Source: Renibacterium salmoninarum ATCC 33209 (GTDB lineage Bacteria; Actinomycetota; Actinomycetes; Actinomycetales; Micrococcaceae). From it: a stretch of DNA of 64,000 nucleotides. The position numbers and the translations under genes were made by a program. The stretch lies in NCBI RefSeq assembly GCF_000018885.1, contig NC_010168.1:744001-808000 (forward strand), written 5' to 3'. Shown here piece after piece: positions 56,577 through 64,000 of the stretch. A model generated the notes under the pieces. That model saw only the letters and a program-made list of their open reading frames with translations. It was not told the DNA's origin and ran no database searches. The first letter of the stretch is position 1. Each line of letters starts with the position of its first letter.

Positions 56577-57023
56577 ATGCCTGTCAATCCCGATCTACCC
56601 GGACGGGTTTATCCCGCCGCCGCGATCTACGACGTCGGCCGCGAGAAAATTCGCGAATTCGCGCACGCGGTCAAAGCGACTAACCCGGCGCACTTTGAGC
56701 TGGAAGCAGCAAGAGCCTTGGGCTACGCTGACCTCTTGGCCCCGCCGACATTCGCGATCATCGTTGCGCAGCGTGCCGATGCCCAGCTCATTGAGGACGC
56801 CGATTCGGGCATCGATTTTTCCAGGGTTGTGCATGGCGAGCAGCGTTTTACCCACCATCGACCAATCGTCGCTGGGGACGCTTTGCAGGCGGCCCTGCAC
56901 GTGGATTCGGTACGCGCAATGGGTGGCGGCATTATGATCACCACTCGCGCCGAAATCAGCACGACGGCGGGCGAGGCTGTTGCCACCACGGTGTCCAAGA
57001 TTGTGGTCAGGGGAGATGAGTAA
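56577..57023 (+). CDS. MaoC-like dehydratase, HadA type
   Basis: A 148-residue hot-dog fold protein. 'REKIREFAHAVKATNPAHF' and 'APPTFAIIVAQRADAQL' match the HadA/HadC non-catalytic subunits of the actinobacterial (3R)-hydroxyacyl-ACP dehydratase, and 'HGEQRFTHHRPIVAGDAL' follows. It would pair with the catalytic subunit next door. The start codon of the next gene overlaps its stop (TAATG), giving coupling. Confidence 0.85.
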   Translation: MPVNPDLPGRVYPAAAIYDVGREKIREFAHAVKATNPAHFELEAARALGYADLLAPPTFAIIVAQRADAQLIEDADSGIDFSRVVHGEQRFTHHRPIVAGDALQAALHVDSVRAMGGGIMITTRAEISTTAGEAVATTVSKIVVRGDE

Positions 57024-57451
57024 TGAGTAAACCAGATATTTCGACGCTGTCCGTCGGAGATTCAATTGGTACGCAGAACATTTCTTTCAGCCGGGCAGAT
57101 TTAGTTCGCTACGCTGGCGCATCTGGCGATTTCAACCCAATTCATTGGAACGAGCGGTTTGCCCAGGAAGTTGAACTTCCTGGCGTGATTGCCCATGGCA
57201 TGCTGACCATGGGTGCTGCGGTGCAGCTCGCCGTCGACTGGGTTGGCAATCCGGGTGCGGTGCTGGACTACCAAACTCGTTTCACCAAACCAGTGTTGGT
57301 GCCGGACGTCGAAGCCGGTTCAGTTATTGAAGTCAGAGGGGTGATCGGCGCACTCGATGTAGCGGCGGGCACCGCGCGCGTTGATCTCACGGTGTTGTTC
57401 AATGGTGAAAAGGCGCTGGTTAAGGCGCAGGCGATTGTTCGGCTTTCCTAA
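57023..57451 (+). CDS. MaoC-like dehydratase, HadB type
   Basis: A 142-residue hot-dog protein with the catalytic Asp-His pattern in 'YAGASGDFNPIHWNERFA' and 'ELPGVIAHGMLTMG'. With the HadA-type partner it should dehydrate 3-hydroxyacyl-ACP in fatty acid synthesis. The murB gene begins directly after its stop. This HadA-HadB-murB order is common in Micrococcales. Confidence 0.87.
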   Translation: MSKPDISTLSVGDSIGTQNISFSRADLVRYAGASGDFNPIHWNERFAQEVELPGVIAHGMLTMGAAVQLAVDWVGNPGAVLDYQTRFTKPVLVPDVEAGSVIEVRGVIGALDVAAGTARVDLTVLFNGEKALVKAQAIVRLS

Positions 57452-58501
57452 ATGCTGCTTTCTGAACTGACAACGCTGGAAGCCGGCGGTGCTGCGGGAA
57501 CTTTTGTGCGCGCTGAATCAGAGGCCGAAATTATTGCTGCAGTGCAGGCTGCCGACGCAGCCAAATCCGCACTATTGATAGTTGGCGGCGGCTCGAATTT
57601 GGTGGTAGCTGATGCTGGCTTTGACGGCACGGTGCTTCAGATCGCATCCACCGGATATCAAACTTCAGCGCAGGACAGCTCTGGTGGGGCTTCAGTTCAA
57701 GTGCAGGCCGGGCATCCATGGGATGACTTTGTTCATGAGTCGGTACTGCACGCATGGAGCTGCCTAGAAACATTGTCCGGTATCCCGGGAAGTACCGGGG
57801 CAACGCCGGTGCAAAATGTCGGTGCCTATGGTGCAGATGTCTCGCAGAGTATTGCGCTGATTCGAACTTGGGATCGCGAAGTTGCCGCGGTTAAAACCTT
57901 TACTAATTCTGAATTGAAATTCGGTTACCGAAATTCAATGCTCAAGCGATCGATGATAGATGGCTCGCCTCGCTACGTAGTGCTAACTGTGGAGTTCCGG
58001 TTGGCATTAGGCCGAATGAGTCAACCGATCCGGTACGCACAGCTTGCCGCCACTCTAGGTATCGAAGTGGGCGAGCGGGCCTACGCGCTGGAGGTTCGCG
58101 AAGCTGTTTTGGCCTTGCGTCGTTCCAAAGGCATGGTCAGCGATGCCGCCGACCGAGACAGCTTTTCCACTGGATCATTTTTCACAAACCCGATCGTTGC
58201 GCAGGATCTGGCCGCTGGTCTGCCAGCTGAGGCGCCGCAATTTCCTGTTGAGACTGTTGGGCTGGTTAAACTGAGTGCCGCCTGGCTTATTTCGCAATCA
58301 GGCTTCGACCGTGGTTTTGGCGCAGAACTAACTGGTGGCCGCGCCACATTATCTACCAAACACTCGCTGGCGATCAGTAATCGTGGCGGGGCAACTACCG
58401 CTGACGTCTTGGCCGTGGCGAGGGCCGTCCGAGCCGGTGTTTTTAGCCGCTTCGGTATTGAGCTGGAACCTGAGCCAGTACTTATTGGCTGCTCGCTATG
58501 A
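57452..58501 (+). CDS. murB: UDP-N-acetylenolpyruvoylglucosamine reductase
   Basis: A 349-residue flavoenzyme of peptidoglycan synthesis. FAD-binding 'LLIVGGGSNLVVADAGFDG' and 'SGIPGSTGATPVQNVGAYG' are intact. The catalytic serine is in 'DSFSTGSFFTNPIV', and the C-terminal glutamate is in 'IELEPEPVLIG'. It reduces UDP-GlcNAc-enolpyruvate to UDP-MurNAc. The gene overlaps the following methyltransferase by ATGA. Intact, as expected for an essential gene. Confidence 0.92.
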   Translation: MLLSELTTLEAGGAAGTFVRAESEAEIIAAVQAADAAKSALLIVGGGSNLVVADAGFDGTVLQIASTGYQTSAQDSSGGASVQVQAGHPWDDFVHESVLHAWSCLETLSGIPGSTGATPVQNVGAYGADVSQSIALIRTWDREVAAVKTFTNSELKFGYRNSMLKRSMIDGSPRYVVLTVEFRLALGRMSQPIRYAQLAATLGIEVGERAYALEVREAVLALRRSKGMVSDAADRDSFSTGSFFTNPIVAQDLAAGLPAEAPQFPVETVGLVKLSAAWLISQSGFDRGFGAELTGGRATLSTKHSLAISNRGGATTADVLAVARAVRAGVFSRFGIELEPEPVLIGCSL

Positions 58502-59292
58502 GTTCTGCGGCGACCGGCCGCTGGACGGCTGCGGCACGAGCTGCTGAGGCTGCGCGACCGGATGCCTTGTTCGACGACCCTTGGGCCGCCGAGCTGGCGG
58601 GTGATCTGGGCCGTGCGGCTTTGGCCGCCAGCGAGTCAGCTTCGGGCGGGCCGAATCCTTTCCTGCCAGTGCGCACCCGCTGGTTTGACGACGTCGTGGT
58701 TGCATCAACTGCGACTCAGATGGTCATCTTGGGTGCCGGGATGGACGCGAGGGCGTACCGGCTGAGCACGCCAAAGATTGTGTTCGAGCTCGATCTTCCG
58801 GAGACCTTTGAAGTCAAAGAGCCCATTCTTGCGAAAGGGCGTGCACTGGCTGATCGGCGAATTGTTCCGGTGGATATCCGTGCAGAATGGCTGGCTACGC
58901 TGCTGGCCGCCGGATTCGACCCGACTTTGCCGACGTTATGGCTCGCTGAGGGACCTTTCTTTTACTTGCCAAGTGACTTGGTGCAGGGCGTGTTGGAAGT
59001 TGCTGCGCAATCGTCTGCCGAAGGATCAGAGTTTGCTGCCGATGTTTTCGGCAGCGGGGTTTTGGAACTTGATGGGATGCAAAGCTATATAACTGCGAGG
59101 AAGCAACAAGGCGAGCCATTGCCTTTCAGTAGCGATGAACCCGGTGAGTTCTTTGCCGCGCACGGTTGGGCAGCGTCTTGTTCTGAGGTTGGATCGGCCG
59201 GCGCGAATTTTGGACGTTTGGCTGCTAGCGGTAACCCGGATCAATTCAAAAAGACAATGCGTAGTTATCTGGTACACGCTCGGAAAAACTGA
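58498..59292 (+). CDS. SAM-dependent methyltransferase (LCM/PPM1 type)
   Basis: A 264-residue methyltransferase of the leucine carboxyl methyltransferase-like family. 'VRTRWFDDVVVAS', 'MVILGAGMDARAYRL' (SAM-binding glycine loop) and 'LWLAEGPFFYL' are typical. In actinobacteria these proteins often modify small molecules such as polyketides. It overlaps murB by four bases. The intergenic gap to the convergent permease is short. Substrate unknown. Confidence 0.82.
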   Translation: MSSAATGRWTAAARAAEAARPDALFDDPWAAELAGDLGRAALAASESASGGPNPFLPVRTRWFDDVVVASTATQMVILGAGMDARAYRLSTPKIVFELDLPETFEVKEPILAKGRALADRRIVPVDIRAEWLATLLAAGFDPTLPTLWLAEGPFFYLPSDLVQGVLEVAAQSSAEGSEFAADVFGSGVLELDGMQSYITARKQQGEPLPFSSDEPGEFFAAHGWAASCSEVGSAGANFGRLAASGNPDQFKKTMRSYLVHARKN

Positions 59293-59324
59293 GCGTATTT
59301 AAGGCCAACTGCGCCAGCTAGCTG

Positions 59325-60044
59325 CTACCGGTAGATCGTTTCTTGAACTCGGCGATATCCGATGATTGCCGCCGTCGTGCAAATCACAAAGTAGCCAGCC
59401 AATATTCCCAGGGCAAGCCAGGAAATGTTGCTACCTAGTCCCGAGGCGATCAGATCCGACCATGCACCCGTGGGGCTCCAGGTGTGCAATGGTTGCAGAA
59501 CGCCGAAATCGACTGGACCGAATAGTCCGCCCAAAAACGACAACGGAAAGTAGATCAAATTAGCTATTGGTAGCGCGCCGCGCGCGGGCAACCAATAACC
59601 TAGGGCCAACCCAAGGCAGCCATGGACTAGTGCCCCACCTATTAGGGCAAGCAGGCCAAGTGACAGCGCGGTTGGCGTTGCCGTGGCAAATGCGCCGAAA
59701 AGCAATCCGATCACGGCGAACGGCAAGGCGAAAAGAGCTGCAAAGACAATTCCGGCAAGCAGCTAAGCCGCGATACGTTGCCGTGGGCTGGCAGGCAGCG
59801 AAAGCAAGTAAGCGTTCCAAGGATCGTTTCGGTTGGCGGCGATGCCAACGCCGAATTGAAACATCGCGGTGCCTAACATGGCAAAAGCCGCGTAATTGTA
59901 GAGCGTGTTGATTGCCGGCTGTTCGGTACGGAGCCCAACCGTCAAATAGAAAAGCACGGGGAATCTTGCCATTGGCAGCAAAAATGAAGGTAGCCGGACT
60001 AGCTCAAGCACTTGTAGCCGGACATATTCGACGAGATATTTCAC
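59325..60044 (-). pseudogene. ABC-2 permease of the RiPP-like operon, in-frame stop
   Basis: ATG 60044 starts a 93-codon frame (MKYLVEYVRLQVLELVRLPS) ending 'LPASPRQRIAA' at TAG 59763-59765. The same frame continues with 'LLAGIVFAALFALPFAVIGL' and four more helices to 59325. Together they make a 239-residue ABC-2 permease; CAG to TAG is the simplest lesion. It overlaps the ATPase gene by four bases. It is the last gene of the precursor-SagB-ATPase-permease set, and its role would be export of a modified peptide. The exporter is probably inactive unless the stop is suppressed. Confidence 0.85.
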
Positions 60045-60925
60045 ACCTGCTCCTTTGCCAGCAGTTCGCTGACCGCGTCCTCAAGTGAGGACGGCGTAAT
60101 TTGTAGTTTTGGCGCGCGGATCTCGGCCAGAAGCAACCGCGCCGCTTGGTCTGGTTGATGGGTGGTCAGCCGAAATCGTCCAGTACCGAGATTGGTTAGC
60201 GTTCCGAATGTCTCGATTCCAGCGGGCGGCTTCTCAGCGGTGAAACTGAGGTGACTCAAGTCCAAGGTGCTGCGAATAGATTCAGTGCTGCCATTCGCCA
60301 ATCGACGTTCGTCTTTTATCAACGTGACAGTATCCGCAGCCGCTTCCACCTCGGCGTAGTCATGCGATGCCATGATGACGCAACGGCCTGCGGCCTGTTG
60401 TTCCAGAATGATCCGTCGCACAGCCGCGCGACCATCAATGTCTAGACCGGCAAGTGGCTCGTCCAAAATGAGAACTGGTGCGTTTCCGATCAGAGCCGCT
60501 GCGATTCCAAGCCGACGTCGTTGCCCACCAGATAAACTGCCGCACTGTTTGGCCAAGATTTTGCTGAGTTGCAAGTGTTCATCTAATGAATCGAGCTCAA
60601 GAGGGTTTGGGTAATGCATTGCTACAAACCTGAGCACTTCGGCCACTTTGAGCGTTGGTGGAAAAGACAGCGACTGTGGAACGCTGCCAATCAAGGTCGT
60701 TTGCCGGCCGCCGCGAACAACCGCTTGTCCCATGACTCTGACTTCTCCACGGCTCGCTGCTCGAACTTCGGTGAGGATGCTGAGCGCAGTTGATTTTCCA
60801 GCCCCATTAGAGCCCAAGAGACAGTGGATTCCGGGACCAAGATCGAGGGAGAAATTCTCTAATGCGCTTTTGTTTCGATACGACTTGCTGACGTGAAGCC
60901 AAGCAACCATTGGTTCTTTACTCAT
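60041..60925 (-). CDS. ABC transporter ATP-binding protein
   Basis: A 294-residue ATPase: Walker A 'LLGSNGAGKSTALSIL', signature 'GSLSGGQRRRLGIAAAL', Walker B 'PVLILDEPLAGLDIDG' and switch histidine 'IMASHDYAEVEAA'. A C-terminal domain of about 80 residues follows, as in exporters of antimicrobial peptides. ATG 60925 overlaps the SagB stop (ATGA), and the gene overlaps the permease by four bases, so all three are coupled. Intact, but its permease carries a stop. Confidence 0.85.
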   Translation of the reverse strand: MSKEPMVAWLHVSKSYRNKSALENFSLDLGPGIHCLLGSNGAGKSTALSILTEVRAASRGEVRVMGQAVVRGGRQTTLIGSVPQSLSFPPTLKVAEVLRFVAMHYPNPLELDSLDEHLQLSKILAKQCGSLSGGQRRRLGIAAALIGNAPVLILDEPLAGLDIDGRAAVRRIILEQQAAGRCVIMASHDYAEVEAAADTVTLIKDERRLANGSTESIRSTLDLSHLSFTAEKPPAGIETFGTLTNLGTGRFRLTTHQPDQAARLLLAEIRAPKLQITPSSLEDAVSELLAKEQV

Positions 60926-61578
60926 GAAGCTTGGCCCAATCCGCTCAGAGATGAGGTATCTTCGTAGCCGAAAGCCGCGCTGTAGAGCACCGACTGTTCG
61001 ACGCCGTCTAAACAAAGCAATTCGTCCACTGCGTCGTCGATGAAACCGCCCACCGGGCAGCTCGCGACGCCTAACTCTTGAGCAACCATGAACATCGCTT
61101 GGGCTAAGTGCCCTGCTTCCAAGAGGGCAAAATGGTAGGCGCGCTGGCCATATTTGACCCGTTGTCGGGTGAATGATGCGATGAAGAAGACATGAAAAGC
61201 GGAGTCTTTGGCAAGGTTTTGAAAGACCAAAGTCTCTTTCAGGAATGCCCGGGGATCGGTAGAAATTCGCAGCTTATTTAGCCGAGCTGTGAACGGATCC
61301 AATCCATAGAATCCAGGGGCTAGCCCGGCTACGTCAACAACACAAAGGTAAATGTCGATGGGATACAGGGCACCCGCTGATGGTGCGCCACGACCGTGTT
61401 CGCTGCTAACGCAAGCGGCTTCAGACAAAATCTTGGCCAAGTCATGGAATGAGACTTCTTGCGATTGGAAGCGCTGAGCTGACCGCCTGGTGCGCAATAC
61501 CTCACCGACCGGCGTCGGGCGTTTTACTTCTGGCAAGGCAATGTGATCGCTGCCGGCTAGTACCGAAGTTGGCGGCAC
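60922..61578 (-). CDS. SagB-type (nitroreductase-fold) azoline dehydrogenase
   Basis: A 218-residue FMN nitroreductase-fold protein. The SagB/McbC hallmark is 'GAPSAGALYPIDIYLCVVDV', with 'VGEVLRTRRSAQRF' at the N-terminus and 'GQRAYHFALLEAGHLAQAMF' plus 'ASCPVGGFIDDAVDELLCLDG' toward the end. In TOMM pathways SagB oxidises azolines to azoles on a peptide. The GTG start abuts the IS end at 61579. GGAG seven bases upstream is supplied by the IS inverted repeat. The protein is short for SagB, so the true N-terminus may have been removed. It is first in an operon with the ABC genes. Confidence 0.8.
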   Translation of the reverse strand: MPPTSVLAGSDHIALPEVKRPTPVGEVLRTRRSAQRFQSQEVSFHDLAKILSEAACVSSEHGRGAPSAGALYPIDIYLCVVDVAGLAPGFYGLDPFTARLNKLRISTDPRAFLKETLVFQNLAKDSAFHVFFIASFTRQRVKYGQRAYHFALLEAGHLAQAMFMVAQELGVASCPVGGFIDDAVDELLCLDGVEQSVLYSAAFGYEDTSSLSGLGQAS

Positions 61579-61608
61579 TGAATCGCTCCGGTGTGTCCGG
61601 AGGGTTTC

Positions 61609-62549
61609 TCAGACGATGAGCCTGTCGGCGGCTGCCGTGCTCTGGTAGTGATTGTAGTAGTGGTTTTCTAGCTCTACTGGTGGGATGTCTCCGCAGTACT
61701 GGTAGAGCCTTCGGTGGTTGTACCAATCGGCCCATTCAGCGGTGCCGATTTCGACTTCTTCTAGAGTCCGCCAGGGCTTGCCGGGTTTGATCAGCTCGGT
61801 CTTATAAAGCCCGTTGATGGTTTCCGCCAAGGCGTTGTCGTAACTATCACCCACAGAACCGATCGAGGGGCGGATACCGGCCTGGGCCAGGCGTTCGGTG
61901 AAGGCCAAGGAGGCGTATTGAGCCCCGGCATCGTGATGATGAATCACCCCGGAAATCTCAGCCCCGGCCCGTTCACGACTCCAGATTGCCTGATTAACTG
62001 CGTTGAGCACTAGCACGGTGTTCATAGAAGCACTCGCTGACCAGCCCAGGATCCTCCGAGAGTAGGCATCGATCACGAAGGCAACATAGACCCACCCGGA
62101 CCAGGTCGAAACATAGGTGAAATCATCTACCCATAGCCGATCCGGTGCCGTTGGTGTGAAATCACGGCGGACCAAGTCCTTCGCTCGGGCTGCCTTCGAG
62201 TCTTTGATCGTGGTGCGTTTGACCTTGCCACGGACCGCACCCTGTATGCCAAGTAACCCCATGAGCCGTTCTACCGTGCACCTGGCCACCGGCACACCTT
62301 CACGGTTCATCGCCAACCAGACTTTCCTGGTGCCGTAAACCCCGTAATTAGCGGCATACACCTTCTGGATCACGGGCTTGAGCACCTCATCACGTTGTTC
62401 TCGGTGAGATCGTGTTTTATCCACCCATTCGTAGTACGTGGACGGGGTGGTCTTCACCCCGTCCCAGTAAGCACCTGGCAGATCGACTCGACACCCCACC
62501 GCAATCCATTATTCTCGCGGTGACCGGCATGGTCCTTGATGTATTTCAC
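61609..62549 (-). pseudogene. IS3 transposase orfB (DDE integrase), one-base frameshift
   Basis: The DDE core is intact: 'RLWVDDFTYVSTWSGWVYV', 'GVIHHHDAGAQYASLAFT' and 'GDSYDNALAETINGLYKTEL'. The natural start 'VKYIKDHAGHREN' begins at GTG 62549 in another frame. The two join at a run of four G's (62457-62460); five would restore one frame. The N-terminal 30 residues are therefore cut off. Unless this is a programmed event, this copy needs transposase from elsewhere. The stop codon overlaps the inverted repeat. Confidence 0.75.
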
Positions 62550-62874
62550 GATCAGTGTTGTGGCGGTCGAGTTCGACCGCGAAAAAAGCTGAAGCACTCC
62601 GAAGGATCGCGTTCGCCCGTTTCAGCTCAGCGTTCTCACGCCGTAACCGTTTCAGCTCGGCCGATTCCGTGCTCGTTGTTCCAGTTCTAGTACCAACATC
62701 GATCTCGGCTTGCCGGACCCATTTACGCACCGTTTCCGGCACACCCACACCCAAAAGCTGGGCAACTTTTTGCATCGCCGCCCACTCCGAAGATGCACCC
62801 TCCATCTCCGCCACCATGCGCACCGTACGATCCTTCAACTCCTGCGGATACCGTGTCGTAGTTTTCCCTGCCAT
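62509..62874 (-). CDS. IS3 transposase orfA
   Basis: A 121-residue DNA-binding subunit. A helix-turn-helix spans 'TTRYPQELKDRTVRMVAEM' and 'VPETVRKWVRQAEIDVG', followed by a leucine-zipper-like 'ELKRLRRENAELKRANAILR'. It ends out of frame with orfB, as usual in IS3 elements. ATG 62874 lies near the left inverted repeat on the minus strand. Confidence 0.85.
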   Translation of the reverse strand: MAGKTTTRYPQELKDRTVRMVAEMEGASSEWAAMQKVAQLLGVGVPETVRKWVRQAEIDVGTRTGTTSTESAELKRLRRENAELKRANAILRSASAFFAVELDRHNTDREIHQGPCRSPRE

Positions 62875-62886
62875 GTCCTGATCCTC

Positions 62887-63186
62887 TCAAACAAGAAAGT
62901 CTCCGGACACACCGGGGCGATTCAGTTGCGTAGGTGGCTTGCATCGGAAGATCAGTCCTTTCGTCGGAGGGGTGCTGCCAGATGAGGAACAGGAAGTCGA
63001 GCTGCACAGTGTCAGGCCGCCGTCCATGGTGATCGTGCGGGAAACTGATCCACTGAACTCAAATTCAAGTTCTTTGAGTACTTCGGGCATAACCGTTCCG
63101 GGTGTGGTGTCCGCGAGTTCGAGATGCTGGATGGAAAGAATCTCGGGAACATCCGAGACGGTTTGCGGCGTTGCTAGCTGATCCAT
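62887..63186 (-). CDS. RiPP precursor peptide, C-terminus replaced by IS sequence
   Basis: A 99-codon frame starts at ATG 63186 behind AAGGAG (six bases). Residues 1-57 look like a leader: acidic and Leu-rich ('EILSIQHLELADTTPGT', 'MPEVLKELEFEFSG'). Residues 58-75 read LTLCSSTSCSSSGSTPPT, a Cys/Ser/Thr-rich core as in thiazole/oxazole peptides, then 'KGLIFRCKPPTQ'. From residue 88 on ('LNRPGVSGDFLV') the codons belong to the IS, so the natural end is lost. The next genes on the strand are a SagB dehydrogenase and an ABC exporter. Lanthipeptide or thiopeptide origin is possible. Confidence 0.65.
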   Translation of the reverse strand: MDQLATPQTVSDVPEILSIQHLELADTTPGTVMPEVLKELEFEFSGSVSRTITMDGGLTLCSSTSCSSSGSTPPTKGLIFRCKPPTQLNRPGVSGDFLV

Positions 63187-63455
63187 GTTTCTCCTTGTTC
63201 GATTCTTTGACCGGGACTGCGCAGGAATGGGCACCTGAATCCGATAGTCCAGGTGCCCAAAAGTCAGTGAAACGCTCCGGTATATCTTCGATTGTCGAAG
63301 ACCTCTCGGTGACTCTAATTAGTCTTTGACGAATCGTCAACTATTAAGGGACAAACTATTGAATTTGTGTTTAACTCCCGAGGCGCAAAGGTGCTTGAGT
63401 GGAGATTTTCCGCAAGGTAGTAGCCGTCTTGGTATCCAGATGGTTTGATGAACAG

Positions 63456-64000
63456 ATGCGGGTTTCTCGTGCGGGTATAGCGAATATGCGACAGCATGCG
63501 CAGCTTCTACTCGGCGCCGGGGTAGCTAGTCCACGCGAGGTCGCAGAAAAAAATGTTGGCCATGCAGGGGCAAGATTTAACTGGCGTGCTGTACTCACTT
63601 GTTCTGCGTACCCGGGGCAAAGCATTGTCCGAAGTTCGAGAAGCATTCGACTCGGGACAGCTGGTTAGTTCCTGGCCAATGCGTGGAACGTTGCATGTGT
63701 GTCTTGCTAAGGACTTGCCCTGGATACTCTCGCTCACTGCCGAGCGAACACTTGCCTCAATGCTTGGCAGGCAACGCCAGCTCAACATCTCGGCAACTGA
63801 TATTGCCGCAGTTCGGGAAACAGCCATTGACGTTACCGCCGGGAGCGGTGCTAGCCGCGATGAACTGTTCAGCGCTTTCGAAATGATCGGCCAAGATACC
63901 GGTGCACAACGCGGAATTCACCTGATCAACGTGCTCTGTATTCAAGGCCAGCTTGTCCAAGGTCCGTTTCGGGGCAATAAGCAGCTCTTTATGGTCAGTT
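63456..64000 (+). pseudogene. AlkZ-like winged-helix DNA glycosylase, poly-A frameshift, cut by window edge
   Basis: The start 'MRVSRAGIANMRQHAQLLLG' and 'GVASPREVAEK' is in one frame. The rest, beginning 'MLAMQGQDLTGVLYSLVLRT' with 'VSSWPMRGTLHVCLAKDLPW', is in another. The join is at seven A's (63547-63553); six would restore the frame. The 'QGQDL' and 'WPMRGTLH' strings are hallmarks of the AlkZ/HTH_42 family, which removes bulky or crosslinked bases. In one Streptomyces antibiotic cluster AlkZ gives self-resistance. The gene continues past 64000. Confidence 0.78.

Larger units (their letters stand above)
61579..62924 (-). mobile_element. IS3-family insertion sequence
   Basis: A 1,346-base element with 31-base terminal inverted repeats (61579-61609 and 62894-62924) that match at 28 of 31 positions and begin TGAATCGC. 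It holds orfA and orfB of an IS3-type transposase. It may be IS994 of Renibacterium; I base this on memory of the name, not on a comparison. Flanking bases are CAC and GTT, so no 3-base target duplication is seen. That points to a deletion or recombination at the site. It splits the precursor gene from the SagB gene. Confidence 0.88.

Noticed and set aside
1..64000. CRISPR arrays, rRNA genes and phage genes
   Set aside because: No regularly spaced direct repeats, rRNA sequences or phage structural or integrase genes were seen.

Overview
The window looks like the chromosome of a high-GC Gram-positive of the Arthrobacter group. Renibacterium salmoninarum fits best. The reasons are moderate GC for an actinobacterium, Micrococcaceae-like proteins (paired MaoC dehydratases next to murB, actinobacterial TetR, LacI and ROK proteins), an IS3-family element, and an exceptional density of broken genes. 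About 19 of roughly 65 genes carry frameshifts or in-frame stops, as expected for a host-restricted lineage in genome decay. The species name is an inference; no 16S or other marker is present.

Layout. 1-8.8 kb: end of an MFS gene, a TetR-controlled ABC exporter (ATPase with a stop codon), mgtC-like gene, thioredoxin, small enzymes, a broken AlkA-like glycosylase, a SLC13/ArsB-type permease, a 40-residue ORF with its own terminator, and a frameshifted rtcB. 9-16.6 kb: M20 amidohydrolase, small proteins, broken LysR next to a DMT exporter, fatty-acid desaturase, and cbs-metB for transsulfuration. 16.9-19.4 kb: three tandem secreted trypsin-like proteases. 19.5-21.9 kb: acyl-CoA dehydrogenase and amidohydrolase. 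21.9-29 kb: a mannoside-use locus with LacI regulator, operator and ROK kinase intact, but GH38 mannosidase and mannose-6-phosphate isomerase broken.

29-37 kb: the kdp potassium system. kdpA and kdpB are ruined; kdpF, kdpC and the KdpD/KdpE sensor pair are intact. 37-46 kb: broken ArsR, MFS and beta-lactamase-like genes, a PhzF protein read through from the MFS frame, alpha/beta hydrolase, a DEAD-box helicase, and a LysM protein. 46-51 kb: tRNA-Thr and tRNA-Met, TetR with a divergent broken reductase, a broken secreted lipase, nucleoside hydrolase and a VOC gene broken by a short insertion. 51-59.3 kb: HpcH/CitE-like lyase, DUF2797, TetR/MFS efflux pair with a perfect operator, broken secreted protein, HadA/HadB-like dehydratases, murB and a methyltransferase.

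59.3-63.2 kb, the most unusual part: a minus-strand operon that reads as an azole-type RiPP (TOMM-like) locus. It has a small precursor with a Cys/Ser/Thr-rich tail, a SagB-type dehydrogenase and an ABC exporter. An IS3-family element sits between precursor and dehydrogenase, has replaced the precursor's C-terminus, and may supply the dehydrogenase with a new ribosome binding site. No cyclodehydratase is in the window. An AlkZ-like gene with a poly-A frameshift runs off the right edge.

A second layer is a set of long, near-perfect inverted repeats between genes. Two families share conserved cores but have different, still self-complementary, outer arms.
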